Of a stretch of DNA of 64,000 nucleotides, positions 42,384-53,025 are shown piece after piece. A program made the translations under genes and the position numbers. How positions within the stretch are numbered: the first letter of the stretch is position 1; every line of letters starts with the position of its first letter. This stretch comes from Astragalus membranaceus (lineage: Eukaryota; Streptophyta; Magnoliopsida; Fabales; Fabaceae): positions 70,055,948-70,119,947 of the forward strand of contig CM076854.1 of the NCBI GenBank assembly GCA_039519185.1, written 5' to 3'. The notes under the pieces are model-generated. The model saw only the letters and a program-made list of their open reading frames with translations. It searched no databases and was not told where the DNA came from.

Positions 42384-42790
42384 TTGCTGGTTGCTGCTGT
42401 TGTTGTGTTGTGTTGCTGTGTTGTGTTGCTGCTGTTGTTGCTGTGCTGTGTTGCTGCTGTTGCTGTGCTGTGTTGCTGTGTTGTGTTGCTGCTGTTGCTG
42501 TGCCGTGTTGTTGTGCTGTGTTGCTGCTGCTGTTGCTGTGCTGTGTTGCTGCTGCTGTTGCTGTGCTGCCGTTGCTGTGTTGCTATTGCTGTGTTGCTGT
42601 TGCTGGGCTGATGTTGTTGCTGTTGTTACCTGTGTTGCTGCTGCTGTTGCTGTGTTGCCGTTGTTGCCATTGTTGTTATTGTTGCAGTGTTGCTGTTGTT
42701 GTTGCCATTGTTGCTGCTGACGTTGTCGCTATTTTTGTTGTGGTCGCAGTGTTGTTGTTGCTGTTGCCGTTGTTTTCTTTTGTTGAAAGT
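42384..42790 (+). repeat. TTGCTG/GTGCTG microsatellite in the W 3' LTR
   Basis: Same composition as 37966-38400 but with a different order and length of units, showing slippage since insertion. Confidence 0.9.
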
Positions 42791-43815
42791 TGCTAGAATA
42801 TTGCGATGTTGCCAAAATGTTGAAAGTTGCTAGAATGTTGCGATGTTGCCAAAATGTTGAAAGTTGCTAAAATATTGCGATGTTGCCAACATGTTGAAAA
42901 TTGCTAAGTTGTAAATTGTTGACGATGAAGGTTGTACGAAGACGAATTTGCCTCTATTGATTGGGAGGTGATGTGTTGTAGGCCTACGGCCAATGTTGCT
43001 TTCCGATGTTGTTGCGTTGCTATTTAACTGTTGTTATTTGTTTGTGCATTTACATAGCGTCGCATGCATAGCATATTTTTACGAGGAGCTATGCTCAAAC
43101 CACGATGGCCTGGATTGGCAAACCACGACGACGATGTTGCGTTGTTGATGCCCCTATTTACGGGTTTGATTTATGGTACCACATGCATTATAGGGCGGTG
43201 GCCCTGAGTCGAGTCACATTCTGCATTCATGTTGCATATTTATGCGATCGAAATGATTTTGACTGTCGTGACGTAATGACTTGACCATTGTGATATGATG
43301 ATATTGACTGTTGTGAAATGATGATCTGATGTCGTGACCTGATATATATTGTCTTTCATATGATTCATTATATGGTTCAATATCTCACCCCTTATGTTTG
43401 AATGTTACCCCTATGTTGGTAACGTGCAGATAACCTCGAATGAATGCCGTTGTACCTTCATTTGATCGAGTCGGTGTCGTCGCTCTGATACGTAGCACTC
43501 GGGGGGATGAACGTTTATTTACGTTATTTAAGTTGTTTACTGTTGGATTTTGAGTTATGAATTTCGCATAGTTACCACGATTGTTTAGTCGAACCGTTTG
43601 AATTTCTGCTGTGTAGTTAAAAGAAGTTTGACTTGTTTTGAAATGTTGTTTTGTCAGTTCATTCGAAAGCGCTATGTATCTGTTTTCAAAAGCGAATTAA
43701 CCCGTCTATTGTTTTCACGAAGCAAATGTGGCACTCCATTGTTTGTTGAAAAAGATTTTTATGAACTCTGATATATTTTTTGCATTATTTTGCCGGGTAG
43801 AAATGGGGTGTTACA

Positions 43816-44880
43816 CATGCGATCGGTTACGCCTTGACATCGCATTTTTAGTTTTGTGCTATCGGTTACGCCCTGGCAACGCATTATTGTTTTGTGCTAT
43901 CGGTTACGCCCTGGCACTGCGTGCTATCGGTTACGCCCTAGCATCGCATTTTTGTTTTGTGCTATCGGTTACGCCCTGGAACTGCGTGCTATCAGTTACG
44001 CCCTGACATCGCATTTTTAAGTTTTGTGCTATTGGTTACGCCCTGGCTCTGCATGCTATCGGTTACACCCTGGCATCGCATTTTTAAGTTTTGTGCTATC
44101 GGTTACGCCCTGGCATTGCATGCTATCGGTTACGCCCTGGCATCTCATTTTAAGTTTTGTGCTATCGGTTATTCCCTGGCACTGCATGCTATCGGTTACG
44201 CCCTGGCATCGCATTTTTGTTTTGTGCTATCGGTTACGCCCTGGCACTGCATTCTATCGGTTACGCCCTGGCATCGCATTTTTAAGTTTTGTGCTATCGG
44301 TTACGCCCTGGCACTGCATGCTATCGGTTACGCCCTGGCATCGCATTTTTAAGTTTTGTGCTATCAGTTACGCCCTGGCACTGCATGCTATCGGTTACGC
44401 CCTGGCATCGCATTTTTGTTTTGTGCTATCGGTTACGCCCTGGCATTGTCTTATTCGTTTCATGCTATCGGTTCAGCCCTGTCGTTGTCTTTAAAGTTAG
44501 TGCTACCGATTCAGCTCTGGCACATGTTTTTCATGCTATCGGTTCAGCCCTGGCATTTGTTTCTAAATTTCGTGCTACCGATTCACCTCTGGCACTTGTT
44601 TTTCATGCTATCGGTTCAGCCCTGGCATGTGTTTCTAAATTTCGTGCTACCGATTCAGCTCTGGCACTTGTTTTTCATGCTATCGGTTCAGCCCTGGCAT
44701 TTGTTTCAAAATTCTGTGCTACCGATTCAGCTCTGGCACTGTTTTATTTTCATGCTAATGGTCCTGCCCTGGCATTTCCCTCTATCTGCATGCTATCGAT
44801 CCTGCTCTGGCATTGCATCTCTTCTTTCTCTCATGCCACTGGTCCTGCCCTGGCATTTCACTCCTCTTTAGTTATTAGTA
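43816..44880 (+). repeat. Two-family tandem repeat upstream of the V polypurine tract
   Basis: Up to about 44440 the unit contains GCTATCGGTTACGCCCTGGCA plus CGCATTTTT(AAG)TTTTGT spacers. After that it changes to GCTATCGGTTCAGCCCTGGCA alternating with GCTACCGATTCAGCTCTGGCA, with a period of about 77 bp. Tandem arrays in this place are characteristic of Tat-lineage elements. The long Cys/Trp/His-rich frames are artefacts. Confidence 0.85.
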
Positions 44881-45013
44881 TCGATTCAACCTTTTCATCA
44901 CACCGCATTCACACATGTCACCGGTTAAACTCGAGGTTCATGTCTGTACTTATTCCTTACTTTGATAATACAACAAAACTTGGTTTTTTGTATTATATCG
45001 TAAGAAATTAAGC

Positions 45014-45025
45014 ACAGGGGCAACT
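45014..45025 (+). other. V polypurine tract
   Basis: CACAGGGGCAAC directly before TGTAAACACTC. Confidence 0.7.
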
Positions 45026-46110
45026 GTAAACACTCGATTTTAACCGGTATTTTTCATTTTTTGGTAAAAAACACAAAAATATGTCGTTTTGCGCTTTTTT
45101 AGTTCACGCGTGCTATTTTGTACCTGTTGACGATTTGGCATGTGTTCGAGCTATTATTAATCGGACTTTCTTTTATTGTTGTTAGTATTATAGAAAAAAA
45201 TTCAGATTCAAATAAATGTTTATTTTTATTATAATCAATTTTTGTTACAAAATAGGGTACAACAAAGTCAAATCTGTTACATGTGGGGACAAATTTTTAA
45301 TAATACAAAAAAGGACTAATTAATTAGCAAAAGAGAAAAAAAAACAAAAAAAGGGGGTACAAATTTAAGGGCAACAGCGTTGTTGCCTTGCTAAACTGAG
45401 GATGAGGCTGAAGCCTCTTTCCCCTTGTCCCTTGGTTCTTCTCATTTTGGGAAAAAACATGTCAGTACCATGGACACAAAACAACCAAATACAACAACTG
45501 TTATCACCTAAAAAATGGACTCAAGAACCAACAACAAAAGGGGAGAAAAATACACAGATACACACAGATAAAAAAAAACAAAAATTAGAAAAGGAGGGAG
45601 AGGGAGAGAAGAGAAGACAGAATGCTGAGAAGGTGAGGGAGGAGGAGGAGGAGCCACGACCACCACCACCTACAGACCAAGATCACCAACCACCACCACA
45701 CCACCGTGAACCACCCAAAAACGCAACACCACCTAAACAACACTGCCACCGTCGCTCCCTTTGTCTCTCTCCACAACCGTAAAATCACCCTCCACCATAA
45801 CCCCCCAAAGCCACCGAAACCGCACCACCATAAAACCCACCACCACCACGCCACCGTCAAAACGATAGCACCACACCCCACTGCTGTTAGCCTGAGTAGA
45901 CCGTGCACAATCGCCTCTATTCGTCCCCAAAAGAAAAAAAACACCATCGTTAGCTCCAAAAAAGGCTGTGGCTGTCCCTCGTCGGACATGAAAACGAACC
46001 TGAACGCACCCCAAAGCTCCGGCCACCGTACGATGGTCATCTCCACCCCATAACCACCGTAGTCGTCACTACAACCACCGTGTCCCCACCTTGGTTGCCG
46101 TCGTGTACCC

Positions 46111-46412
46111 ATCGTACCACCGTCTGTCTCTCTCTCCGTCATCGCGTCTTCTCTCTCTCCATCGCCGTCTTCCCTTCTCTCACCGTCGCTGTTGCTCGCC
46201 GTGAACAACCCACCATCGTCGAGCTCCGACGGAAATCACCATCACTGTCGCCATCATCACCCATCGTACCACCGTCCGTCTCTCTCTCTCTCCGTCGTCG
46301 CGTCTTCTCTCTCCATCGCCGTCTTCCCTTCTCCCACCGTCGCTGTTGCTCGCCGTGAACAACCCACCATCGTCGAGCTCTGACGGAAATCACCATCACT
46401 GTCGCCATCATC
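46111..46412 (+). repeat. 152-bp tandem duplication in the V LTR leader
   Basis: The stretch starting ATCGTACCACCGTC recurs at about 46263 with few changes. It is rich in TCTCTC and CACCGTCGC. Confidence 0.75.
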
Positions 46413-47001
46413 ACCGTCGCCATCATCACCCGTCTCCCACCGCCACGGATCCTCTCTCTCTGAAACCTCACTTTCTCTCTCCTGGCCATGATTTTTGAAA
46501 TCTCTCTCTCTCTGTTGTAGGTGTTGCGGCTGGGAGAAGAAGACTAGGGTTTTGATCTCTTTTTTTTCGTTTTCCTTTTATATCCCTTTCTAATATCCGT
46601 TTATTTTGTTTTAAATTTTGAAAACATAGATTTATTTTTCACACCACCAGTTTTTACTTCGTATACCCCCTGTGGAAGGCCCGCGAACTCGTGGGCTGGC
46701 AGAACTAACAGTGGGCTGCTTTACGCACCCCCCAGTCTTATTGATACAACCCCCCCCCCCTGTGGTTAACTGAACCCCCATTTTACTGTTTTGCCCCCTT
46801 TTTCGTTTTTTTTCTCTTTATCGTTTCTCCACAAAATAAATTTTCTTTTTACAAAAAAGACCTATAAAAATTATAAAAGTGGGTTTGGCTGAGATGTACA
46901 TCTTGTCGATCCCGGTTTAAGAGACTTTAGCTGTACGACTTTGATCTTAAACCCATTTCAAAAATTAAAATCAGTCAACACACAAATATTTTTAAGAAGA
47001 A

Positions 47002-47318
47002 CTACGTAGCCTTTGATTCTCCGCTTCGGAGATACGTAGGAGCGGGGCTTCCCCGTCAAGCTAAATTAGTCTTTTCCTAAATAATCAATTTTCTTCTCTT
47101 TAACACCTATTTTCTAAAAAAAAATACAAAAAAAAGGATTGGCTGAGATGCGACATCTTGTCAATCCCGGTTTAAGGGACTTTAGCTGTACGGCTTTGAT
47201 CTTAAACCCCTTCAAAAATAAAATCAACCAACCAACAAAAAATTTCAGAAAGAACTACGTGACTCTTGAGTTCCTCATTGCACCCGAGGATACGTAGGAG
47301 CGGGGCTTCCCCGTCAAG
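47002..47318 (+). other. Two double hairpins in the V LTR
   Basis: The copies at 47002-47062 and 47254-47318 keep the outer CTACGTAG/TACGTAG-type stem and a following GGGG..CCCC stem. The inner stem is TCTCC/GGAGA-like in the first and CCTC/GAGG in the second. Confidence 0.6.
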
Positions 47319-48254
47319 TCAAAATTAAATTTTCTTCAAATAGTCTTATTTTATTTCGTTATAAATAATTACTTTTTATCATGTTTAGGGGTATAATGGT
47401 AGTTCATTACTCAATAATATTTTTGCACAACCAAATTTAGGGTAACTATCTTAGGACAGATGTACTAGGGGTGCAGTGGAATTAGGTTTTCACCCTTCCC
47501 TATACTTAACCGACTCCCGAATCCAATCTAGTTTACGCAGACCAAATAACTTTAAAAGTAGGTTTTTCTCAATTTTTCCTATTAAATAAATTGGGTGGCG
47601 ACTCCCTAAAATATCAATTTTTGGGCTGTCTACGTCGGGATCCCGGTCACGACACCAACCAAGGTACTGAAGGAAGATAATCCTACTGGCTTCCTTAAGA
47701 ACAGAGTGTTAGGAGCATCAGAAGATGATTATTGTCTTCTGAGGAAAACATTCATTTGAATATAAATGTAAGTTGGATAAAGTAGGTCATAGTTCTAAGA
47801 ATATATAAGAGGTATATAGACTTGAGAAAAATATCTTCTTAGAAACAGAATAGTGTAGAGAAGATAAGAATGTTTGAAGATGTATTTGAATCTTCTCACA
47901 CTAGTGATGATGTGTTATTGTAATTCTTGGTTAAGAAGATGAGTCGTGCTGTAGAGTATTGAGAAGATACCTCAATATGGTTTGACTTGGGATTGTAGAA
48001 TGATTCCTAAAATGGAGTAGAAGAGAACTTTTCTTTTAGAGTTGGTTGCTATGTAAGGTAAACTTTAGAGGAAAGTAGTAAAGAACACTCATGAGTTATA
48101 GTGGTTCACCCTAAATCACATGGGCTACAACACTGATAGTTTTCTTCCACGGCCCTATCAATTGTTCCACTAGTTTTCTTCTATAGTCCTAGCAACTGTA
48201 TCACCCCTAAGAAACATCTTAGGAATCTTCTCTAACACCCAAGCAACAAATGAT

Positions 48255-49526
48255 GTGTTAGGAAGACACTTGTTGACTCTCTGTCATATGATGTAAGTTG
48301 TCCAATTTTAGGACCAATTGTGCGGATTTTTGATTGTATCGTAGTCGTTATCTGGGGATTTAGCTTTGTATTAGAGCATTGTGGTAGGAAGTCCTTTTGT
48401 AAGTCATTCCTTCAGTTTTGGAGTCAATTTGTACTTGAAGACTTCCAAATTGTTGTGGCATCATTCGGCGAACCAGACACTTGCCCGGAAGTGCAGCACA
48501 ATTGGAAGGATTTTGGTTCTGTCTAATTTCGCGTCGCGACCAGGAGGGTTCGCGTCGCGAAGGTAGCATGAAAAAGGAGGAATTCGTTTCTGTGCAATTT
48601 CGCGTCGCGACCAGCCACTTTTCAGCAGCATCGTGTCGCGAAGGTATCGTGTCGCGTCGCGATGGAGACCAGAAATTAGGGTTTTTAAGGATTTTTCAGC
48701 TGAAACACAGGAGTTGTGGGTCATTGGAGCGCAGCCAGACATCTTGGAGCAGCAGGGAAGTGCGATTTTGGAGCTTTTCGCCACTTGGGAACGAGGGTTG
48801 AAGGTTCCTTTGTCTATCTTTACTTGTATTACTTTCTTTACTCTAGTTATGTCTCTATTCACCATGTGTAACTAATTTTCTAAGATTAGGGAGAGATGAT
48901 TCTCCCCGAACCTATGTTATGGATACTTTGTTATGGTTAATACAATTAGTTGTTTGAATTATCATAAGTCTATACCTCTGATTGTAATGCTTTATAGTTA
49001 CATATGATAATTATAACGATCTAGGTTATGTGATCGCATAGGGATATGGGTTGCATGCTGGATATGGGGTATTAGATCATGTACTTGTGATCACCATAGG
49101 AATATGGGATTGGATGCATGAATTCTCTATTTCTTAAGTTTATTGCTTTACCGGTTCGCATGATTCACCTAAGGAATTAGGGTAACTCAATTAGGTAAAA
49201 GGGGTTCTGAGGCAAGGAATTGTCCTTAACCTACTATAGTGAATTGAATCTGGTAGTTCAAACAATTAATCTGTAATTAGCTGAAGGTTCATAAGATAGG
49301 TGAGGGGAGAGGATTCGACCCCTAATCGCTTTCTCTCATTATTTCAACAACAGTTTTTACTTTCCTGTTATTCAATTACAGATCAAACCAATTTTCACAA
49401 TCTAGAATTAATAAAATTTGCTATTGTTACAACACGCAATCCCTGTGGAATCGACCGGTACTTACCGTAAATTTATTACTTGCAACGTTTTCAGTACACT
49501 TGCTGAATTCTTAACAACACTAACCC
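48255..49526 (+). mobile_element. Probable LTR fragment or solo LTR of another gypsy element
   Basis: The right end has the segment CCCTGTGGAATCGACC, then TTATTACTTGCAACG, then CTTAACAACA, a combination typical of plant Athila/Tat-type LTR ends; the minus-strand LTR at 50291-51789 has a comparable block. It contains CGCGTCGCGA repeats (48529-48660) like those of Y. The left boundary is uncertain and no target duplication was found. Confidence 0.4.
48529..48665 (+). repeat. CGCGTCGCGA repeats outside Y
   Basis: Five copies or variants, ending in TCGCGATGGAGACC, the inverse of GGTCTCCATCGCG in the Y LTR. The flanks are unrelated to Y. Confidence 0.7.
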
Positions 49527-49988
49527 CTAAGAACCTACTAATTAGGCTTCTTCATTAACAATCCAGCAAACACATGCCTTGTTAAGAATGTACAATGATA
49601 AGGTAGTGTTTAGGTTCAGTTTGAGAATTACACTAGCTTGGATGGTAATATGATTCCTAACTTAATACAATTTCCAAAGCTATTACATACTAAGAAATGT
49701 TTCCATAAAAAAACTTTGAAGAGCACTGAGTATGGTTGAGATAAGAGAGGTGCTTCAGAAGCTAATTGAGAAGGTTCCTTAGAAGCTGTATGATAGGAAA
49801 TATTGACCCAAGCTCACCAACTCTCACAACATGAATGAGGTTCTCCATAATTTATTTATATAGATTTTATCCCAAAAGAGTCGTTGGAAATGGTCTCCAA
49901 AGTCAATATAGCCATTTATAGCCGTTGGCACATTTTTCTGCACATTCTGCAGCGCTTTCTGCACACTGTGCACATTCTGCAGTACTTT

Positions 49989-50240
49989 CTAGAACACATT
50001 AGAAAACTTATCTTTAGACCTTCTGAATGTATCTTCTGATGTACCTTTTGAAGGATCTTCTGAAGAGTTTTCTAAAAAACCTTCTGAGCAATCTTCTGAA
50101 TAATTTTCTGAACTATCTTCTGAGATGTCTTCTCTTGAACCTTCCGAAGAATGTTTTGATGTCTTTTCATGCTTGTGATACATCGTGGTCTGTGTCTTCT
50201 TAAATTTGCTGAGGCATTTAGACATGGCTTTTATTATCAA
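49989..50240 (-). other. Short frame of degenerate Ser-Glu-Asp repeats, doubtful gene
   Basis: 83 codons on the minus strand, with about eight diverged copies of a SSEDxSE-like unit (DNA unit about 24-30 bp, CTTCTGAA-rich). There is no start context or homologous neighbour to support a gene. It may be a decayed repeat within a retroelement LTR or leader. Confidence 0.3.
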
Positions 50241-50290
50241 GAGAGGATGTATGGATTAGGTCTTCTCATCTTGAGAAACCTTTTACTAGG

Positions 50291-51789
50291 TGTTGTGTAG
50301 AAACGTGTGCAAGTATACACAGTCAAACAAGTAATAATGTGATAAGTAAATATCGTTCCCATGAGGATTATGTAGTTTAAATTCTAGATCTATTCACTAG
50401 TACTCGAATTAGTAAGGGAAAAATAAAAAGTAAAGCATGGTAAAAATTCATGGTGTTGAACAGTAATTAAATTGCAAATAGTGATAAAATCAGGAACACG
50501 AAGTGTTAGATCAGAGAGATGGTATTAGTCAAGACCGGGATCCGTAATTACTTCACTATGTAACAGTGATGTGGTCAGTGTTGTGATAGCATTCAGTGTG
50601 CAGAATTGAAATTAAACTTTCCAGTTTTATAATCAGAATATTGCAAAGGTTTTCTTATTCCTAAGCTCTCATTTGGTCTATTCTGAAGTGTGTAAAGCAT
50701 GTTTCAGATCACACTATGGCCCTAGCTTCATATTCCTATTCTTCACTAGGAAAAGCAATATTCCTATTAACTTTTTAACCATATTAACTCATGAAATAAG
50801 CACTTTAATTCCTTCCGAATATTAAAACACGTTACCCTAATTAAAGTGATCAAGTTCAAAAAGAGTATATAGCATTAAATCGTATGAGTTAATGAAGCAT
50901 CAAGCACTAATCAAAACATTTAACATAGATCCATAATTACATCACCAAGATCTTGACTAAAAAGGAAATTAGCTCATGACGAGCTTAGACATGATAAAAG
51001 CGTACGAAAACATCATAAATGAAGTCATGAAAATAACAATTACAGCTGAAATCAAAGATACACAAAGGAATACAGAAATTACAAACAATGAGAAGCTTAA
51101 AGTAAGCTCCCAGTGCTGTAAATCTGCTACATAACCTCCGTGCTGCTGACATGAAGAACTGTGGTGTAGAATTGCGAGATCCAGCTTTAGAAATGAGCTT
51201 CAGCACTAAAAATGGTGGAAAGATGGTTGGAGAAGATGATGGAATAGTGTGTGGAAGGTGGAAGGTGTACTTTCTGATCTAGGGATTCGTGGAGGCTGAA
51301 TTGTGTGTGCACTTCTAGGGTAAAGTACCTATTTATAGTACATTCTCTCTCCAAGTACAAATTGGGCCCTTTTTGCTTTGCTGCTAGGTGCTGACAACCC
51401 TAAAATCAAGGACGTTTTGTCCTTTTGCGGCCCAATAAATGCGCAGCTTGAACTATGCCACTGCCACTAAAGACAAAACACATTTTTCCTTATTATACCA
51501 CCTGCGAAGACTTTAATTCATTTCCTCACGCCAGCCAGCTTCCCAGATGCTACCACGATGCTTCCACAGCACTGACCACAGCATTAAGCTAACAGATTCC
51601 TGCACAACTAGCACACGGGTGAAATCCCACAAAATGGCACTTAAAGTGCCCAAAACACAATTATCACTACAAAATATACTTATATTTAATTATGCACAAA
51701 CTTCACCTTTATTTACACAAATTCCCCTCAAACAAAATTAATTCATATAGTTTTAGAGCGTAGATAACTCTTATTTCTAAGAGTTATCA
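50291..51789 (-). repeat. Element Q: LTR on the minus strand (1.5 kb)
   Basis: On the minus strand it begins TGATAACTC, with a 9-bp inverted repeat (GATAACTCT / AGAGTTATC) at the very start, and ends CTACACAACA after the conserved GAACGATA...TACTTGCACACG block. It is preceded on that strand by a polypurine tract (GTTTGGGGGTG, 51790-51800) and the common lead-in GAGGACAAGCAATGG. This matches the 3' end of Athila/Tat-type gypsy elements. Confidence 0.7.
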
Positions 51790-52214
51790 CACCCCCAAAC
51801 TTGAACCATTGCTTGTCCTCAAGTAATGACAATTAACAGCACACCACAAAGCATAGAGTATAGCACAGCAGTGATTCACAACATTAAAACAAATTTCAGC
51901 GCAACTGTATTTTTCTCAAGGTTTTCCCCTCAGACTTAACACTTTTAGATCCTTAGCAATTTCTGAAATCATAACTTTCGCCCCCTAGCTTAGATGTGTG
52001 TGTGTGCTCTCTTTCACTCCTTCCACAGGCTTTAACAATTATTAGGCTTGGCTTTGGATCCTCCTTAGAATTTCCTATATTTCCCTTCCCTTTCAATAGC
52101 TACAAGCAAAGTTTACAATGATGCACATAAGGGTAGCCCACCTAACTTTATACATTGAATATAATAGGCCATACAAATTGATTGCAATTGGTAACTAGAG
52201 TAGTGCACACTTCT
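51790..52214 (-). other. Internal 3' region of Q, non-coding, up to the CACTA insertion
   Basis: The polypurine tract and untranslated sequence of Q; no coding region. It is interrupted at 52215 by the CACTA element and probably resumes at 61230. Confidence 0.55.
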
Positions 52215-52235
52215 CACTAGTGCAAAAAAGGGATT
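52215..52235 (+). repeat. CACTA terminal inverted repeat, left
   Basis: Begins CACTAGTGCAAAAAAGGG; one mismatch to the right end over 21 bp. Confidence 0.88.
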
Positions 52236-52515
52236 TAAAGTCAGGCGAAAAGGGGATTTAAAGTCAGGCGCCCGCTTGACTTTTATTAAGTTGACTTTGT
52301 ATGTAAGGAGCTTTAAAGTCAAGCGATAGCCTGACTTCGTAAGTCCGACTTAAAGTCAAACATTTATTATTGGCTGACTTCGTAAGTATGATTCAAAGTC
52401 AAGCATGTATTATTGCCTGACTTCGTAAGTATGTTTTAGAGTCAAGCATTTATGGCCTGACTTCGTAAGTCTCTTTTAAAGTCAAGCATTTATGGCGCCT
52501 GACTTTAAAAGTTCG
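52236..52515. repeat. Subterminal transposase-binding-type array, left
   Basis: More than ten direct and inverted copies of AAGTCAGGC, AAGTCAAGC and GCCTGACTT spaced 15-35 bp. Such arrays bind the TNPA-type protein in CACTA elements. Confidence 0.8.
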
Positions 52516-52809
52516 TTTTTTTTAAAAAAAAAATTAATTGGTAGCCTTAATGTATCCTCATGCTGCCATAAATCAAAAACAACATAATTCAAATTCTTTA
52601 ACAAATTCAAAAACTCCATATAATGATAGGTTTAACCTTTGAGGAGAAATTGCAGTACATATAATAGAAAAACTAAGAAAGACAATAATAAAATTAATAC
52701 ATAAATATATAAAAATGCTTCTTCATATATACAAACTAGTGGTTTAAGCAAAAAGAAGGACAAATATGTACTACTGTATTCTTGCCATATACAACTGTGT
52801 GAGTCTTCT

Positions 52810-53025
52810 TCACCCAGTTTCTGGGGCAGCCCAGTTGACAGCAGGGACAGCTGGAATAGGTGCTGGAGCAGCATCAGTCCAAGGTTGGTCAATTGCAGAA
52901 GGCCACTGACCATCAGAAGGAATAGCAGAAGCATTGAAGTCAGCAATAGCATAATCTGGCACAGGAGCTTCATCTTCCTCTATCTGTTTGGCCTCCTCTG
53001 GTTCTTTATAGAAGAATAAATCCAC
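52810..53025 (-). pseudogene. Captured last exon of 40S ribosomal protein SA (RPSA/p40)
   Basis: Minus strand, 71 codons after an acceptor (CCAG|GTGG) to a TGA. It begins VDLFFYKEPEEAK, the segment that follows the folded domain in plant RPSA, and continues with the acidic, Ala/Pro-rich tail (DYAIADFN, QWPSAIDQPW, IPAVPAVNWAAPE). RPSA is a small-subunit ribosomal protein related to the laminin receptor. The folded domain is absent, so this is a captured 3' fragment and not a functional gene. The exon keeps its frame and has no internal stop, which suggests recent capture. It is the most downstream of the captured exons on this strand and could supply a 3' end for a chimeric transcript. Confidence 0.75.

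Larger units (their letters stand above)
37455..43815 (+). mobile_element. Element W: chromovirus derivative with Gag-protease-chromodomain fusion (TR-GAG-like)
   Basis: The right part of a 5' LTR (37455-39410), a primer site, one 562-codon frame, a polypurine tract and a complete 3' LTR (41230-43815). The left part of the 5' LTR should lie beyond the left window edge because X is inserted in it. W shares the chromodomain tail and polypurine tract with X but has very different LTRs. It is inserted in the tandem repeats of V; CATGC at 43816-43820 is a candidate target duplication. Confidence 0.85.
41230..43815 (+). repeat. W 3' LTR (2.59 kb, complete)
   Basis: TGTAACGCCCC to GGTGTTACA. It has a purine-rich leader (41475-41575), donor AAG|GTAAGG (GT at 41590), near-palindromic GGCGCCCTAGGCGCCCA repeats (41794-42370), a TTGCTG tract (42384-42790), a pair of TTGAAAGTTGCTA.AAT repeats and an acceptor-like ACGTGCAG ending at 43429. 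Confidence 0.9.
43816..47654 (+). mobile_element. Element V: Tat/Ogre-like retrotransposon, 3' end and 3' LTR
   Basis: A tandem-repeat 3' untranslated region (43816 to about 44880), a polypurine tract (45014-45025) and one LTR (45026-47654). Its left part is cut off by W and would continue beyond the left edge of the window. No coding part of V is in the window. The next bases, CCAAC, are a possible target duplication. Confidence 0.75.
45026..47654 (+). repeat. V LTR (2.63 kb)
   Basis: TGTAAACACTC to CGGTCACGACA. It includes a CCACCACC-rich leader (45650-46500) with a 152-bp tandem duplication, stem modules around GGTTTAAG(A/G) and (T/C)TTAAACC, two double hairpins and the conserved end block AACCGACTCCCGAATCC shared with Og. 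Proline/histidine-rich open frames here come from simple sequence. Confidence 0.8.
47655..50290. other. Unassigned repeat-like region with no gene recognised
   Basis: AT-rich DNA with many TTCTGAAG/CTTCTGA words and a GTGGTTCACCC segment. It looks like retroelement debris, but no complete ends or coding domains can be shown. An LTR-like piece (about 48255-49526) and a serine/glutamate repeat (49989-50240) lie inside it and are listed separately. Confidence 0.5.

Noticed and set aside
43816..44440. Regularly spaced repeats that might suggest a CRISPR-like array
   Set aside because: The repeats are direct tandem copies with similar spacers in a plant retrotransposon, with no cas genes.
43728..45011. 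Overlapping frames with repeated CYRLRPG or SVTPWHC peptides
   Set aside because: They are products of the V tandem repeat, present in all three frames.
45402..46489. Pro/His-rich and Gly/Trp-rich frames in the V LTR
   Set aside because: They come from CCACCA and TCTCTC simple sequence; no conserved domain and both strands are open.
51262..51789. Possible MITE because of the GATAACTCT/AGAGTTATC inverted repeat
   Set aside because: The inverted repeat lies at the LTR start next to a polypurine tract and has no second end or target duplication of its own.
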